Assembly: GCA_035296325.1 (NCBI GenBank) | Contig: DATHBD010000006.1 | Coordinates: 1-28,492, forward strand | Direction of reading: 5' to 3' | DNA from: DATHBD01 sp035296325 | GTDB taxonomy: Bacteria; Actinomycetota; Actinomycetes; Mycobacteriales; Micromonosporaceae | Length of the DNA stretch: 28,492 nt | In this document: positions 7,690 to 16,819 of the stretch, in pieces | Layout of the letters: every line of letters starts with the position of its first letter | Numbering within the stretch: position 1 is the first letter of the stretch | Program-made: the position numbers and the translations under genes | The notes under the pieces: generated by a model | Told to the model about the DNA's origin: nothing | The model's database searches: none | Seen by the model: only the letters and a program-made list of their open reading frames with translations

Positions 7690-8727
7690 TTCAGCCGCCA
7701 CCGAGGACGCCCGCGCCGACCTGCGCCGGGCGATCGAAGCCGGCGAGCCGGTCGCCGACGAGATCATCGACCGGCTCGTCTCCGCTGGTCGCAACAGCGG
7801 TCCCGGAATGGCGGGCCGCCCTGGACGCCGTCTTGTCTCAGGTTCTCCAGTCGATCCCGAGCGGGTGCTGAAGCCGCGTACGCCGTCGGTGCTGGAGCGG
7901 CCCCACCAGCCGGCCGAACGCGCTTCCGGTACCGGCCAAATCGGACCGACGCGCCTCAGAACCAGCAGTACCTCGAGGCCCTGCGGCAGCAGGGATCGGT
8001 CTGGCCCACTGATCCGGTGGAGCAGTTTGTCGTACGCTTCCGGCTCAACAACCAAGGCGTCGACTTCAGCCCGGGCACGCGACGTTCGGGGGCCGGAAAC
8101 ACGAAACAGTGAGGTGTACCAGGGATCTTCCAAGGAAATCCGGTATCTCGATCTGCTGGCCACCCTGCCGATTATGACCAGTTGCCGGCACCGCGGTGTA
8201 CGGCTCGTCCCCGAGCCGGACGTCATCCTCGCGCCCGTCGACGGCGCTCCGGCGCCGGCTGAGCCGGTCGCCGCCGCGGTCGCCGCCCTGGACCGCTACA
8301 TCGATCAGGGCCTGACCACCGGTCGGGTAAATGCCTTGACTGGCCGCGCCAGCAGATGATGCGGCACCTCGCCGCGACCACCCTTGACCTTCCCGCGTGC
8401 GGCGCCATCGTCGCCCGCGGCACGCTCGGTCCGCTCCTGACGCCCGAACCGCACCAGACGGTCTACGCCGGGGACGAGCCGTCCCGCGCGGCGGTGCTGT
8501 AGTGCGAGGTCCAGCGGGCATTCGACGAGATGATCGCACGCGCTCACCACGAACCGGAGATCGCTGAGCATTTCCTGAGGCTGTTCACCTTGGCCTGTCG
8601 GACTGCTGAGGCGTACGACCGGGAACGGGACTACGTGATGGCAATCGGCGACGTCATCGGTCTTGTGATACTCCCGCCCGATGGGGCACACTTCGCGGGC
8701 CGCTGCTCGGCACGACTCTGGGGGAGA
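7690..8727 (+). pseudogene. Frameshifted, interrupted gene of unknown function
   Basis: Coding-like pieces occur in succession on the plus strand but in different frames. Frame 2 has TEDARADLRRAIEAGEPVAD (about 7697-7790); frame 3 PEWRAALDAVLSQVLQ (about 7810-7860); frame 1 NQQYLEALRQQGSVWPTDPV to a TGA at 8110; frame 2 SKEIRYLDLLATLPI to 8359; then frame 1 RQQMMRHLAATTLDLPACGA with an in-frame TAG near 8501, followed by CEVQRAFDEMIARAHHEPEI up to about 8700. At least three frameshifts and one stop separate segments that together would make a protein of roughly 330 residues. No family recognised. It directly follows the glycosyltransferase, whose stop overlaps a GTG at 7586. Sequencing errors are an alternative for some of the shifts. 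Confidence 0.6.
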
Positions 8728-8739
8728 GTGAGCAGGTCC

Positions 8740-10212
8740 ATGCTCGTTTGGCTACGCGCCGTCGCGGCAGTGGCGATGCTCGTTGGGTTCTACGTGCTGG
8801 CGCTGGCGCTGGCCGCCGGTTTGGTCATGATCGAACTGCTCGCGCTCGACCGTTCCGTCTTTACGGCCGGCAAGGTGGCGACCCTCGTCGTTCCCGCGCT
8901 GTTCGCTCTCGTCAAGGCCCTGGCCGCGGTCGAGAAGCAGCAGGCCGCCGAGGAACGCACGGGCATTGGCGTGACGCCGCAGGAGCAGCCCGCGCTGTGG
9001 GCCCTGGTGCGTGAATTGGCCCGGCGCGTCGGCACCCGGGCGCCCGACGAGATCACCATCGTCGCGGAGGTCAACGCGGGGGTGAGCGAACAGACCCGCT
9101 TCCTCGGTATCGGCGTGGGCAAGCGGGATATGTTCGTGGGTGCGCCGCTGCTGGCCTGCCTTACCGAGGCGCAGCTGGCTGCCGTGCTCGGTCATGAGTT
9201 GGGCCACTACGGACACCACGACACGCGGATGTCCGGCATCGTGATGACGGGCCGTAACGCGCTGCGCCGGGTGCTGTCCGGCTTCCACGCCGGCGACTGG
9301 TTCCAGCGGCGGCTCGCCACCCTCGTCGAGCTGTACGCGAAGCTCTATTTCCGGGTGTCCGCCGCGACCTGCCGTCGTCAGGAGTTCGCCGCGGACGTCA
9401 CGTCGGCCGAGGTGGCCGGGTCGGCCGCGGCCGCCTCCGCGATCCGTGAGCTCCCGGCGATCGAAGCCGTGTGGATGCTCTTCCTCGACTGCCACCTGGG
9501 AACGGCGTGGGCCGCCGGCTACCTGCCGCACACGTTCTTCGACCAATTCGCGCGCTTGCGGGACGAGCCGGATGTGCGGGTCGTCCTGGACGAGATTCGG
9601 ACGAGCCCGCCCGAGCGGAAACGGATGCCTTACGACTCGCACCCGCCGCCGCGTGATCGCATCGCGGCGATCGAGCGGCTCGCCCGCCTCGGGCCGGCCG
9701 GCGGCGAGCGCCCGGCGACCACACTGCTGCGTGGCAACGTGCTGGACCAGTGCCTGACGAACACGCTTGCCGACGAGGCGGCCACGAAGACCCGCGTCGA
9801 CTGGGTGACCGTCAATCACGTGGGTGCCCGCCGCGCGGTCGCCCGGAGAACCCAGGCGTTGCTCGCCAAGGCCGGCGGCACATTGGGCCACGTGCTCGAC
9901 GCGCTCGACGCTGGCCGGGTCGCCGACCTCGGACCCGAGGGCGCTGGTCCGGGTGACACGTCGGCCGGTCCCCGCGCGCGCCGCGAGTTCGCAACGCCGT
10001 ACGTCCGCAACGACGTGCGGGCGCTGGTGGCACTCGCATTGTCCGACGCGGGTCGCGGGAGTTGGACGCTGTCGTGGTCGGGTGAAGCCCGGCTCGTCAC
10101 GCCATTGTGCCTCGACGAGGACCTGGTCACCGCGGCGCTTGCCCGCAACACCGCCGGCCTTCGCGCCACGCTCGCCGCCGCCGGCGTCGGGCTCGACTAC
10201 CACCCCGCTTAG
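8740..10212 (+). CDS. M48-type membrane zinc metalloprotease
   Basis: 490 aa from the ATG at 8740. Seen: two N-terminal membrane helices (about 5-35 and 42-62), a cytoplasmic-type peptidase domain with HELGH at 152-156 (zinc ligands H152 and H156, catalytic E153) and the third ligand probably E215 in RRQEFAADV, then a region containing PYDSHPPPRDRIAAIE typical of M48 proteins. The C-terminal 150 residues are unlike HtpX and may be a substrate or partner module. GTG at 8728 is an alternative start; frame upstream of that belongs to the pseudogene. It is 8 nt ahead of the next gene and probably co-transcribed. Role by family: membrane-protein quality control or processing; the specific substrate is unknown. 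Confidence 0.88.
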   Translation: MLVWLRAVAAVAMLVGFYVLALALAAGLVMIELLALDRSVFTAGKVATLVVPALFALVKALAAVEKQQAAEERTGIGVTPQEQPALWALVRELARRVGTRAPDEITIVAEVNAGVSEQTRFLGIGVGKRDMFVGAPLLACLTEAQLAAVLGHELGHYGHHDTRMSGIVMTGRNALRRVLSGFHAGDWFQRRLATLVELYAKLYFRVSAATCRRQEFAADVTSAEVAGSAAAASAIRELPAIEAVWMLFLDCHLGTAWAAGYLPHTFFDQFARLRDEPDVRVVLDEIRTSPPERKRMPYDSHPPPRDRIAAIERLARLGPAGGERPATTLLRGNVLDQCLTNTLADEAATKTRVDWVTVNHVGARRAVARRTQALLAKAGGTLGHVLDALDAGRVADLGPEGAGPGDTSAGPRARREFATPYVRNDVRALVALALSDAGRGSWTLSWSGEARLVTPLCLDEDLVTAALARNTAGLRATLAAAGVGLDYHPA

Positions 10213-10220
10213 GACACCTC

Positions 10221-11276
10221 ATGTCGCTGCTCAGTAAACCCCGGGGATACCTCCAGATCTTCAAGTTGATGCGCGAGGCGAGCCGCCTCGGCGTCGACGT
10301 CAACGATCTGCCGGTGGACGTGGTGGCCGCGGCGGTACGCCACAAGAAGGCTGACCCGGCGCGGCACGGCCTCGTGCCGGACGCGGCTTTGATCACGAAA
10401 CCAGCTCCGGACCCAGAGCTGGACCAGGCGACGGCCGCCGCGAAGGCGGGGCAGTGGGAGCCGGCGGCCCGGTTGACCGCTCGCACCTGGCTGGACTGGG
10501 ATCGTCGCGCCGTCGTCGTGCACCACTTCGGTGCACTCGCGGCGCACGACGACCCCTGGCTGACGGCGTGGCGGGCAGCTCGCCCCGACGACGGCGACCT
10601 CGCCGTCGTGCACGCCGATTCCCTTGTCATGCTCGCCTGGCAGATCCGGGGCTCCGCCTATGCCGACGAGACCAGCCGGGAACAGGCTGAGGGCTTCCGC
10701 CGGGTGCTCGGGCAGGCCGAGGAGGCCGCCTGGAACGCCACGCGCCGCATGCCGGACGATCCCACCCCGTGGGTCACCCTGATCACCCTGGCCCGCGGCC
10801 TGTCCTACGACCACGACGCGTTCGGCCGGCTGTGGAACGGGCTCGTCGAACGGGCGCCACACCACCTCGGCGGACACGTGCAGGCGCTGCAGTACTGGTG
10901 CCGCAAGTGGCACGGCTCGCACGAGCAGATGAACGCCTTCGCGGACCGCGCCGCGGCGTCGTCACCGACCCTGGCCCGTCTACCGTTCCACGCGGCGATG
11001 GAGATGGACAGCTCCGATGGCGCCGAGTGGCGTTCGCCCAGCGTCCAGCGCTCGATCGCCACCATGCTCGCCCAGCCGAACCTCACCAACAACGACCGTG
11101 GTTGGTTGGCGTACGCGCTGACACAGAGCAAGCGCTACGACGAGGCGGTCGAACAGTTCCGTGTGCTCGGCACCGACGCCAGCGGTGGCCCTTGGGCATC
11201 GTGGGACGACGGCGCGAAGCTGATATTCGCCGAGACCCGAGCCGAGGCGTGTCGGTATGCCCGCCCGCGCCGCTGA
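10221..11276 (+). CDS. Helical-repeat (DUF4034-like) protein paired with the M48 protease
   Basis: 351 aa, soluble, no signal peptide. I place it tentatively with DUF4034-like proteins that accompany M48-type proteases in actinomycetes. Seen: GQWEPAARLTARTWLDWDRR, then helical pairs rich in Ala/Trp (DPWLTAWRAARPDDGDLAVV, GQAEEAAWNATRRMPDDPTP, ALQYWCRKWHGSHEQMNAFA), a TPR-like arrangement, and a last unit YALTQSKRYDEAVEQFRVLG close to a TPR. The ATG at 10221 follows AGGA and lies 8 nt after the protease stop, so the two genes form an operon. A partner or adaptor role is inferred only from the pairing. Confidence 0.7.
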   Translation: MSLLSKPRGYLQIFKLMREASRLGVDVNDLPVDVVAAAVRHKKADPARHGLVPDAALITKPAPDPELDQATAAAKAGQWEPAARLTARTWLDWDRRAVVVHHFGALAAHDDPWLTAWRAARPDDGDLAVVHADSLVMLAWQIRGSAYADETSREQAEGFRRVLGQAEEAAWNATRRMPDDPTPWVTLITLARGLSYDHDAFGRLWNGLVERAPHHLGGHVQALQYWCRKWHGSHEQMNAFADRAAASSPTLARLPFHAAMEMDSSDGAEWRSPSVQRSIATMLAQPNLTNNDRGWLAYALTQSKRYDEAVEQFRVLGTDASGGPWASWDDGAKLIFAETRAEACRYARPRR

Positions 11277-11463
11277 GGCGACGGCCGATGCGACCACCAG
11301 GGCACTGCCTGGCCGCGGCCAGCGCTCGGCTCGTCCGCTAGGCGCAACGGCGCCGTCGTCCGGGCCGCGTTCCGTCCGCCGCCCGCTCGCCGGCGCGTCT
11401 TGACCTCCGTTGGCGGTACGGGTTGTACTCCGCCGGATGTATGCGCCGCGGGTTGAGGGCTCG

Positions 11464-11469
11464 TACCGT
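11464..11469 (+). promoter_or_regulatory. -10 box TACCGT for a leaderless histidine-kinase transcript
   Basis: TACCGT fits the TANNNT consensus and ends exactly 6 nt before the GTG at 11476, the spacing that puts the transcript start on the start codon. No ribosome-binding site precedes that GTG. A convincing -35 box is not visible. Confidence 0.45.
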
Positions 11470-11475
11470 GGGCTG

Positions 11476-12621
11476 GTGACGACGGACGGCCGCATGCGGT
11501 GCGCGCGCAGCGTGGCGGTCGTTGTTGCCGTGACCGCGGTGACGGGCATGGACGCGTGGTGGAACCAGCCTGGCACCCGCGAGGCGGATGTGATCACGTT
11601 CCTGCTCGTCGGTGCGGCATCCGCGGCGCTGATCATGCGACACCGGTGGCCGGTGGCCGCCGCGGTGGTGTGCGGAAGCGGGTTGACCGCGTGGTTGGTG
11701 TTGGGTCATCGGGGCGAGCTGCTGCACCTGCCGTCGATGGTGGCGTTGTACACGGTGGCGGTGCGGGGCGATCGGCGACGCAGCGTACTGGTCGGTGTGG
11801 TGGCGGTGGCCTGGTCTGGTGGGCTTGGGTGGCTGACCGGAGACCGGTCCAGCGCCCCCGTGACCGAGCTGCTGTGGCCGGTCGTGGCGGTGCTGCTCGG
11901 TGAGGTGGTGCGTGGCCGGCGCGAGTTGCGCGAGGAGTACGCGACGCGGGAGTCACGAGCTGCCGCGGAGCGGGAACAGCGGGTCGCTCAGCGGATCGCG
12001 CACGAGCGGTTACGGATCACCCGGGAGTTCCACGACGTGGTGGCGCACACCATGGCCGCGGTGAACGTACAGATGGGCGTGGCCGTGGCCGCGTTCGACC
12101 AGCGGCCGGACGCCGCGCGTGCCGCGCTGGCGCAGGCGCGCGCGTTGAGTCGGGAGGCGATGCGTGAGCTTCGTGCCACCGTGGCGGTACTGCGGGAGAC
12201 CGGCGACGGTCGGTTGACCGAACCCGCCCCCGGTCTGGCGCAACTGGACAGCCTGGTGGCGAGGGTCGACGGGTCCGCGGTTCGTGTCTCGCTGCACCGC
12301 GACACCGGGCCGGACGACGTGCCGGCGGTGGCGGAGTTGACGGCGTACCGGATTGTCCAGGAGGCGCTCACCAATGTGATCCGGCATGCGCATGCCGGGG
12401 CGGCGGCGGTGTCGGTGACCCGGGACGGCGCGATGTTGCGCGTCGAGGTCATCGACGATGGGGTAGGCGCCGCACGAAACGGCGCGGACCCTGGCGGGTA
12501 CGGTCTGACCGGCATGGCGGAGCGCGTCGCCGCGATCGGCGGTCACCTTCGGCACGGTCCGGTAGCCGGTGGGGGGTTTCGGGTGTACGCCGAGTTGCCG
12601 ATCGGGCCGGTGCAGCCGTGA
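11476..12621 (+). CDS. Two-component sensor histidine kinase, NarL/DesK class
   Basis: 381 aa from the GTG at 11476. Seen: four to five membrane helices (about 11-30, 38-55, 58-76, 85-97 and 103-145), a coiled linker rich in Arg/Glu (146-178), the HisKA_3 dimerisation domain with phospho-accepting H186 in REFHDVVAHTMAAVNVQMG, and a C-terminal ATPase domain with N-box QEALTNVIRHAHAG, G1 DDGVGA and G2 GYGLTGMAERV. There is no separate extracellular sensor domain, so the signal is probably membrane-borne. Its TGA overlaps the regulator GTG by 4 nt. A TTG at 11410 or ATG at 11494 are other possible starts. Confidence 0.92.
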   Translation: MTTDGRMRCARSVAVVVAVTAVTGMDAWWNQPGTREADVITFLLVGAASAALIMRHRWPVAAAVVCGSGLTAWLVLGHRGELLHLPSMVALYTVAVRGDRRRSVLVGVVAVAWSGGLGWLTGDRSSAPVTELLWPVVAVLLGEVVRGRRELREEYATRESRAAAEREQRVAQRIAHERLRITREFHDVVAHTMAAVNVQMGVAVAAFDQRPDAARAALAQARALSREAMRELRATVAVLRETGDGRLTEPAPGLAQLDSLVARVDGSAVRVSLHRDTGPDDVPAVAELTAYRIVQEALTNVIRHAHAGAAAVSVTRDGAMLRVEVIDDGVGAARNGADPGGYGLTGMAERVAAIGGHLRHGPVAGGGFRVYAELPIGPVQP

Positions 12622-13283
12622 CCGTGCGGGTAGTCCTAGCCGATGATCAGACGATCGTCCGGGCCGGGTTTCGGGCGCTGCTTGATCTGACTGACGACCT
12701 GGTGGTCGTTGGGGAGGCCGCCGATGGCGGTGAGGCGGTTGCGTGTGCCCGGCGGACCAGACCCGACGTGGTGTTAATGGACATTCGGATGCCCGTCGTG
12801 GACGGGTTGGAGGCGACGCGCCGGATCGTCGCGGATCCGGCCCTGGGCCGCGTGCGGATCCTGGTGTTGACCACGTTCGAGATCGACGAGTACGTCTTCG
12901 AGGCACTGCGTGTGGGCGCCAGCGGGTTCCTCCTCAAGGACGTTGAACCCCAGGACCTGTGCGAAGCGGTCCGGGTGGTCGCCGCGGGGCACAGCCTGCT
13001 CGCCCCAACCGTGACCCGAGCTGTCATCGACGAGTTCTGCCGGCTACGGCGGCAACGGGTGGGAGTCGAGCGCCTCGACGTGCTCACCGACCGGGAGCGT
13101 CAGGTTGTGGGCGCGGTCGCTGGCGGCCTGTCCAACGAGGAGATCGGTACGCGGTTGCGGATGAGCCCGTTGACCGCGAAGACGCATGTCAGCCGTGCCA
13201 TGACGAAGCTCGGTGTGCGCGACCGGGCGCAACTGGTCGTGCTGGCCTTTGAGACCGGCCTGGCGGGCGACGTCACCACGTGA
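12618..13283 (+). CDS. Two-component response regulator, NarL/LuxR class
   Basis: 221 aa. Seen: receiver domain with acidic pair D9-D10 (LADDQ), phospho-acceptor D55 in DVVLMDIRMPVVDG, conserved Thr in VLTTFE and Lys in FLLKD; then a LuxR helix-turn-helix LTDRERQVVGAVAGGLSNEE ... LTAKTHVSRAMTKLGVRDRA (about 155-215). It forms an overlapping pair with the kinase and most likely controls the ABC transporter operon that follows 86 bp later. Confidence 0.95.
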   Translation: MTVRVVLADDQTIVRAGFRALLDLTDDLVVVGEAADGGEAVACARRTRPDVVLMDIRMPVVDGLEATRRIVADPALGRVRILVLTTFEIDEYVFEALRVGASGFLLKDVEPQDLCEAVRVVAAGHSLLAPTVTRAVIDEFCRLRRQRVGVERLDVLTDRERQVVGAVAGGLSNEEIGTRLRMSPLTAKTHVSRAMTKLGVRDRAQLVVLAFETGLAGDVTT

Positions 13284-13357
13284 CCGGTGGCGGGGCCTAC
13301 TCCCGCTGGTGTATGGCCGGTATCCCCGGGGCGGATTTGCGCGGTCACGGCCGGTCA

Positions 13358-13363
13358 TAGCGT
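13358..13363 (+). promoter_or_regulatory. -10 box TAGCGT for a leaderless ABC-transporter transcript
   Basis: TAGCGT (TANNNT) ends 6 nt before the GTG at 13370, which has no ribosome-binding site. This is the same geometry as upstream of the kinase gene. It suggests the transporter genes have their own promoter, separate from the kinase-regulator pair. A clear -35 is lacking, as expected for a promoter that needs an activator. Confidence 0.5.
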
Positions 13364-13369
13364 CGATGC

Positions 13370-14296
13370 GTGATCGAAATTCGAGAGTTGACGAAGCGCT
13401 ACGGCGCCAGGCTCGCCGTGGACCGGCTGACGGTTCAGGTCCGGCCCGGGCGCATCACCGGCTTCCTGGGGCCCAACGGCGCCGGCAAGTCCACCACCAT
13501 GCGCATCATCGTCGGGCTGGACGCGCCGACCAGCGGGTCGGTCACCGTGAACGGTCGGCCCTACCGGCGGCTGCCGTCGCCGCTGCGCGAGGTGGGATCG
13601 CTGCTCGAAATCGGCGCTGCGCATGGCGGGCGCAGCGCGTACCACCACCTGCTGTACCTGGCGCAGAGCAACGGGATCGGCCGGCGGCGGGTGGACGAGG
13701 TCCTGGAACTTGTCGGAATCGCATCCGCCGGGCGTCGACGGGTCAGCGGTTTCTCGCTCGGCATGATGCAGCGGCTCGGCATCGCAGCCGCGCTCCTCGG
13801 CGATCCTCAGGTGCTGATCCTTGATGAGCCGGTCAACGGATTGGACACCGACGGTATCCGCTGGCTGCGCGCCCTGCTCGCGACGCTGGCTGGGCACGGA
13901 CGAACGATCCTGTTGTCCAGTCACCTGATGAGTGAGATGGAACAGATGGCGCAGCACCTCATCGTCATCGGCGGCGGCCGACTCCTCGCCGACTCCGACA
14001 TGCGGCAGCTGATCGAAGACAATTCGGCGGCGGCCGCAGTTGTGCGATCCCCGCACGTCGAGAAGCTCGGCGCCGTTCTGCGAGAGCGAGGTGCCGTCGT
14101 GAACCCCAACCCGGGCGGGACCCTCCGGGTTACCGGAATCGATGCCGCCGCCATCGGTGACCTGGCCAGCGCCCACCACATCGCGCTGCACGAACTGCAC
14201 CCACACGTCGACTCCCTGGAAGCCGTCTACAGCCGGATGACCGGCGCGAGCGTCGAGTATCGCGGTGCGGGCATCAACAAGACCGTGGAGGGGTGA
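13370..14296 (+). CDS. ABC transporter ATP-binding protein (BcrA/DrrA-like)
   Basis: 308 aa. Seen: Walker A GPNGAGKST (34-42), GLDAPTSGSVTVNGRPYR after it, signature FSLGMMQRLGIA (in place of LSGGQ, normal for this class), Walker B VLILDEPVNGLD, H-loop SSHLMSEME, and a C-terminal tail with EAVYSRMTG. These features match the ATPases of bacitracin/lantibiotic-type and other peptide-drug efflux systems with six-helix permeases. Placed behind a kinase-regulator pair, an envelope-active antibiotic stress response is a reasonable inference. The next gene starts 3 nt after its stop. Confidence 0.93.
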   Translation: MIEIRELTKRYGARLAVDRLTVQVRPGRITGFLGPNGAGKSTTMRIIVGLDAPTSGSVTVNGRPYRRLPSPLREVGSLLEIGAAHGGRSAYHHLLYLAQSNGIGRRRVDEVLELVGIASAGRRRVSGFSLGMMQRLGIAAALLGDPQVLILDEPVNGLDTDGIRWLRALLATLAGHGRTILLSSHLMSEMEQMAQHLIVIGGGRLLADSDMRQLIEDNSAAAAVVRSPHVEKLGAVLRERGAVVNPNPGGTLRVTGIDAAAIGDLASAHHIALHELHPHVDSLEAVYSRMTGASVEYRGAGINKTVEG

Positions 14297-14299
14297 CCG

Positions 14300-15124
14300 A
14301 TGGCCGAATCCCTCACCGACCGACCCCTGAGCAGGTCAGGCGTCACCACTGCGCCGCGCCGCCGGAGCACAGCCGCACGCGCTGGACTACCACAGGCGCT
14401 TGTCGCCGAGTGGACAAAGCTGCGTACCGTGCGATCCACCATGGGCACGCTGACCGCGATGGCTGCCGCCACGATCGGGACGGCCGCGCTCGTCGCCGCC
14501 ACCGCGAGCCTGCAGCCGGGCGAGAGCATCGTCGCGGGGAGTCTGGGCAATGCCGTGCTCGGTCAGGTCGCCGCCGGGATCCTGGGCGTACTGGTCATCT
14601 GCGGCGAGTACGGTGGCCGCACCATCCGCGCCACCATTGCTGCCGTTCCCAGGCGGTTCACAGTGTTGACCGCCAAGGCCGTCGTTGCCGCCGCGGTCGT
14701 CATGGGTGTGTCACTCGCCGCGTCCCTGTGCGCCTACGGAGTGGGCGCGGTGATGCTTGCCGGACAGGGTCACCCGTCCGGCAAGCCGATGCCCGCCCTT
14801 GTCGGCATCGCCGTTGTCCATGCCGCGGTCGCCGTGCTGGGGGTGGCATTGGGCACTGCCGTACGGCACGCCGCCGGCGCCATCACCGCTGTCACCGCCA
14901 TCCTGCTGGTGCCGACGGTGCTCGGACCGCTGCTCGGCAACGCCGGACGGTGGATCAACGCCGCCTCACCGATGACCGCCCAGCAGAAGATCGCCCACAC
15001 CTCCCATGCCGGCTTGCAGCCGCTAGACGGCCTGGGCGCCTGGCCCACGCTGTGGCTGATCTGCGCCGGTGTCGGTTCCGCGCTGGCCGGCAGCGCCCGG
15101 CTGCTGCGCACCCGGGACGTCTGA
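14300..15124 (+). CDS. ABC-2 type transporter permease
   Basis: 274 aa. Seen: a hydrophilic N-terminal 35 residues, ALVAEWTKLRTVRSTMGTLT (the amphipathic stretch typical of ABC-2 permeases), then six hydrophobic segments at about 50-70, 88-105, 130-155, 172-192, 200-220 and 248-265; the motif EYGGRTIRATIAAVPRR lies between the second and third. It starts 3 nt after the ATPase stop and completes the transporter. Substrate unknown. Confidence 0.88.
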   Translation: MAESLTDRPLSRSGVTTAPRRRSTAARAGLPQALVAEWTKLRTVRSTMGTLTAMAAATIGTAALVAATASLQPGESIVAGSLGNAVLGQVAAGILGVLVICGEYGGRTIRATIAAVPRRFTVLTAKAVVAAAVVMGVSLAASLCAYGVGAVMLAGQGHPSGKPMPALVGIAVVHAAVAVLGVALGTAVRHAAGAITAVTAILLVPTVLGPLLGNAGRWINAASPMTAQQKIAHTSHAGLQPLDGLGAWPTLWLICAGVGSALAGSARLLRTRDV

Positions 15125-15514
15125 CGCGGTCGGGGCGGGCGCCGCTCCGGCGGGTCGCAGGAGTGGCTTTGTTCGTGAGTTCCGGCACCAGATGTCGCTG
15201 AGTTTCAGCACCAGCCAGATCTCACCGGTCTCGATGTTCGCGAGTTTGAGCGCCACCCCTCGGCGGGGTCGGGACACCTGTCTCGGCCAACGCATCGCTC
15301 ACGCACGGTAATGGGGGTCGGGGCGGGACGCGCCTTATCTGCGGCTACTTGTTTAACTTGATCTACGACCTCAGCCCCGGCCAGGCTGGGTCGAGGTGGC
15401 CGGTGGGTTGCTCTCTCTTGCGGCTGTCCACGGCTCATGGGTGTGACTCTCATCTGGCGTGCGCCCGCCGGTCACCGCGGCAGGGAGTGGCTCAAGACCT
15501 CCGATCTCCGCAGC
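15125..15514. other. 390 nt without a recognisable gene
   Basis: The region between the permease and the first IS110 gene. The minus strand reads LANIETGEIWLVLKLSDIWC at about 15185-15250, a well-formed segment I cannot assign, with no start signal; it may be a gene relic. A short hairpin ACCCC-TCGGC-GGGGT lies at 15255-15269. The left boundary of the IS110 element falls at the right-hand end of this stretch. Confidence 0.4.
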
Positions 15515-15516
15515 CG

Positions 15517-16752
15517 TCAAGCGGTGACCTCGATCGGGGTAGGAAATGCCTTGGTTTCGCTGTAGGTCTGGCCGGTGCTCAGGCATTGGTGGAGGCAGCC
15601 GAGGAAGCGGTTGAACAGGTTCCGCAGCGCGGCGGCATGGCGGTCTCCGTGGTCCTGGCGGCGGCGGTCGTAGTGCGCTCTGGCGCCGGTTGAATTGTTG
15701 GTGGCGATGAACGCCCAGATGAAGCCGGCCGCGGCGAGCCGGTCGTTCTTGATGCGGCGGTGGGTGATCGAGATGCTGCGGCCGGAGGCTCGGGTGACCG
15801 GTGCCGAGCCGGCGTAGGCCTTCACTGCGCGGGCGTCGGCGAAGCGGCTGCGGTCGTCACCGATTTCGGCCAGCACGCGGGCGCCGGTGAGGTCACCGAG
15901 GCCCGGAAAGCTGGTGATGATCTCGTAGTCGGCGTGCTGGGCGAAGGCTGCGGCGCAGGCCTCACCGAGTTGGTCGACGTTGCTGCAGGCGGTGTCGAGC
16001 GCGGCGAGCAAGGCCAGAGTGGCGGTGCCCATGGCTTCTTCGACGAGCGGCTGCTGGCGCAGATGAGACACTCGCAGCCCGGCTTGGAGCTCGGCGGTGA
16101 GGTTGTCGATGCCGCGTTTGCGGCCGCCGTGGCGCAGGGCGGCCGCGATCCGCGTCTTGGTCAGCTTGGCGGCCGCGGCCGGGGTCGGTGCGATCGCCAA
16201 CACCGCACGCGCGTCCGCGCTGACCAGAAAGTCCTTGCGGTTGCTGAAGGCGTCGAGGAACGCCGGGTAGTACTCACGCAGCAGCGACCGCAGCTCGTTG
16301 GATGCCTTGGTGCGCCGCCAGGTGGCGTCCTGGTGCGCGCGGGCCAGCACCGCAATGGCACGGGCGAGTTCGGTGTCGGCGGGCAGGGTGCGGTGGACGT
16401 GGGCATCGGTGCGCAGGATGTTGGCCAGCACGACCGCGTCGGCGTGGTCGGACTTGCTGCGCGCAACGGTGTGCCGGTCGCGATAGCGGGCCACCGCCAT
16501 CGGGTTGATGGCATAGACCGGTCGGCCGGTTGCCCGAAGTCCCGTGACCAGCAGCCCGCGAGGTGTCTCGATCGCCACCGGGATCGGCGTCTCGGCGCTG
16601 TCGCCGGCCGCGGCCAGCAGGTCGAGCAGCTGCTGCCAGCCCTCCAACGTCTCGTGGATCCGTTGCTTCGCGACGAGTTTGCCGTGCTCGTCAACCAAGG
16701 CGACATCGTGGTGCCGTTCGGCCCAGTCGATGCCGCAGAACACCTTGTCCAA
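15517..16752 (-). CDS. IS110-family transposase 1 (DEDD recombinase)
   Basis: 411 aa, apparently intact. Seen: N-terminal RuvC-like DEDD catalytic domain with D9 (CGIDWAE), E62 (VAIETP), D102 and D105 (KSDHADA); a coiled middle; and a C-terminal Transposase_20 domain with SFPGLGDLTGARVLAEIGDD and KAYAGSAPVTRASGRS carrying the catalytic serine (one of S316, S323, S326), followed by RRIKNDRLA. IS110 enzymes pair with a bridge RNA that recognises both donor and target. The TTG at 16752 is chosen as start because GGAGGA sits 5 nt before it. Divergent from a second IS110 gene across 523 nt. Confidence 0.92.
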   Translation of the reverse strand: MDKVFCGIDWAERHHDVALVDEHGKLVAKQRIHETLEGWQQLLDLLAAAGDSAETPIPVAIETPRGLLVTGLRATGRPVYAINPMAVARYRDRHTVARSKSDHADAVVLANILRTDAHVHRTLPADTELARAIAVLARAHQDATWRRTKASNELRSLLREYYPAFLDAFSNRKDFLVSADARAVLAIAPTPAAAAKLTKTRIAAALRHGGRKRGIDNLTAELQAGLRVSHLRQQPLVEEAMGTATLALLAALDTACSNVDQLGEACAAAFAQHADYEIITSFPGLGDLTGARVLAEIGDDRSRFADARAVKAYAGSAPVTRASGRSISITHRRIKNDRLAAAGFIWAFIATNNSTGARAHYDRRRQDHGDRHAAALRNLFNRFLGCLHQCLSTGQTYSETKAFPTPIEVTA

Positions 16753-16819
16753 GACTTCCTCCCGCGCAGCTGGGTTTGCATTGGCCCAGTTCAGTGCCCC
16801 ATGGCGGGAACGCGCGGCG

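Noticed and set aside
8752..10203. Long minus-strand open frame opposite the M48 gene
   Set aside because: Shadow of the protease gene; low-complexity composition and no ribosome-binding site.
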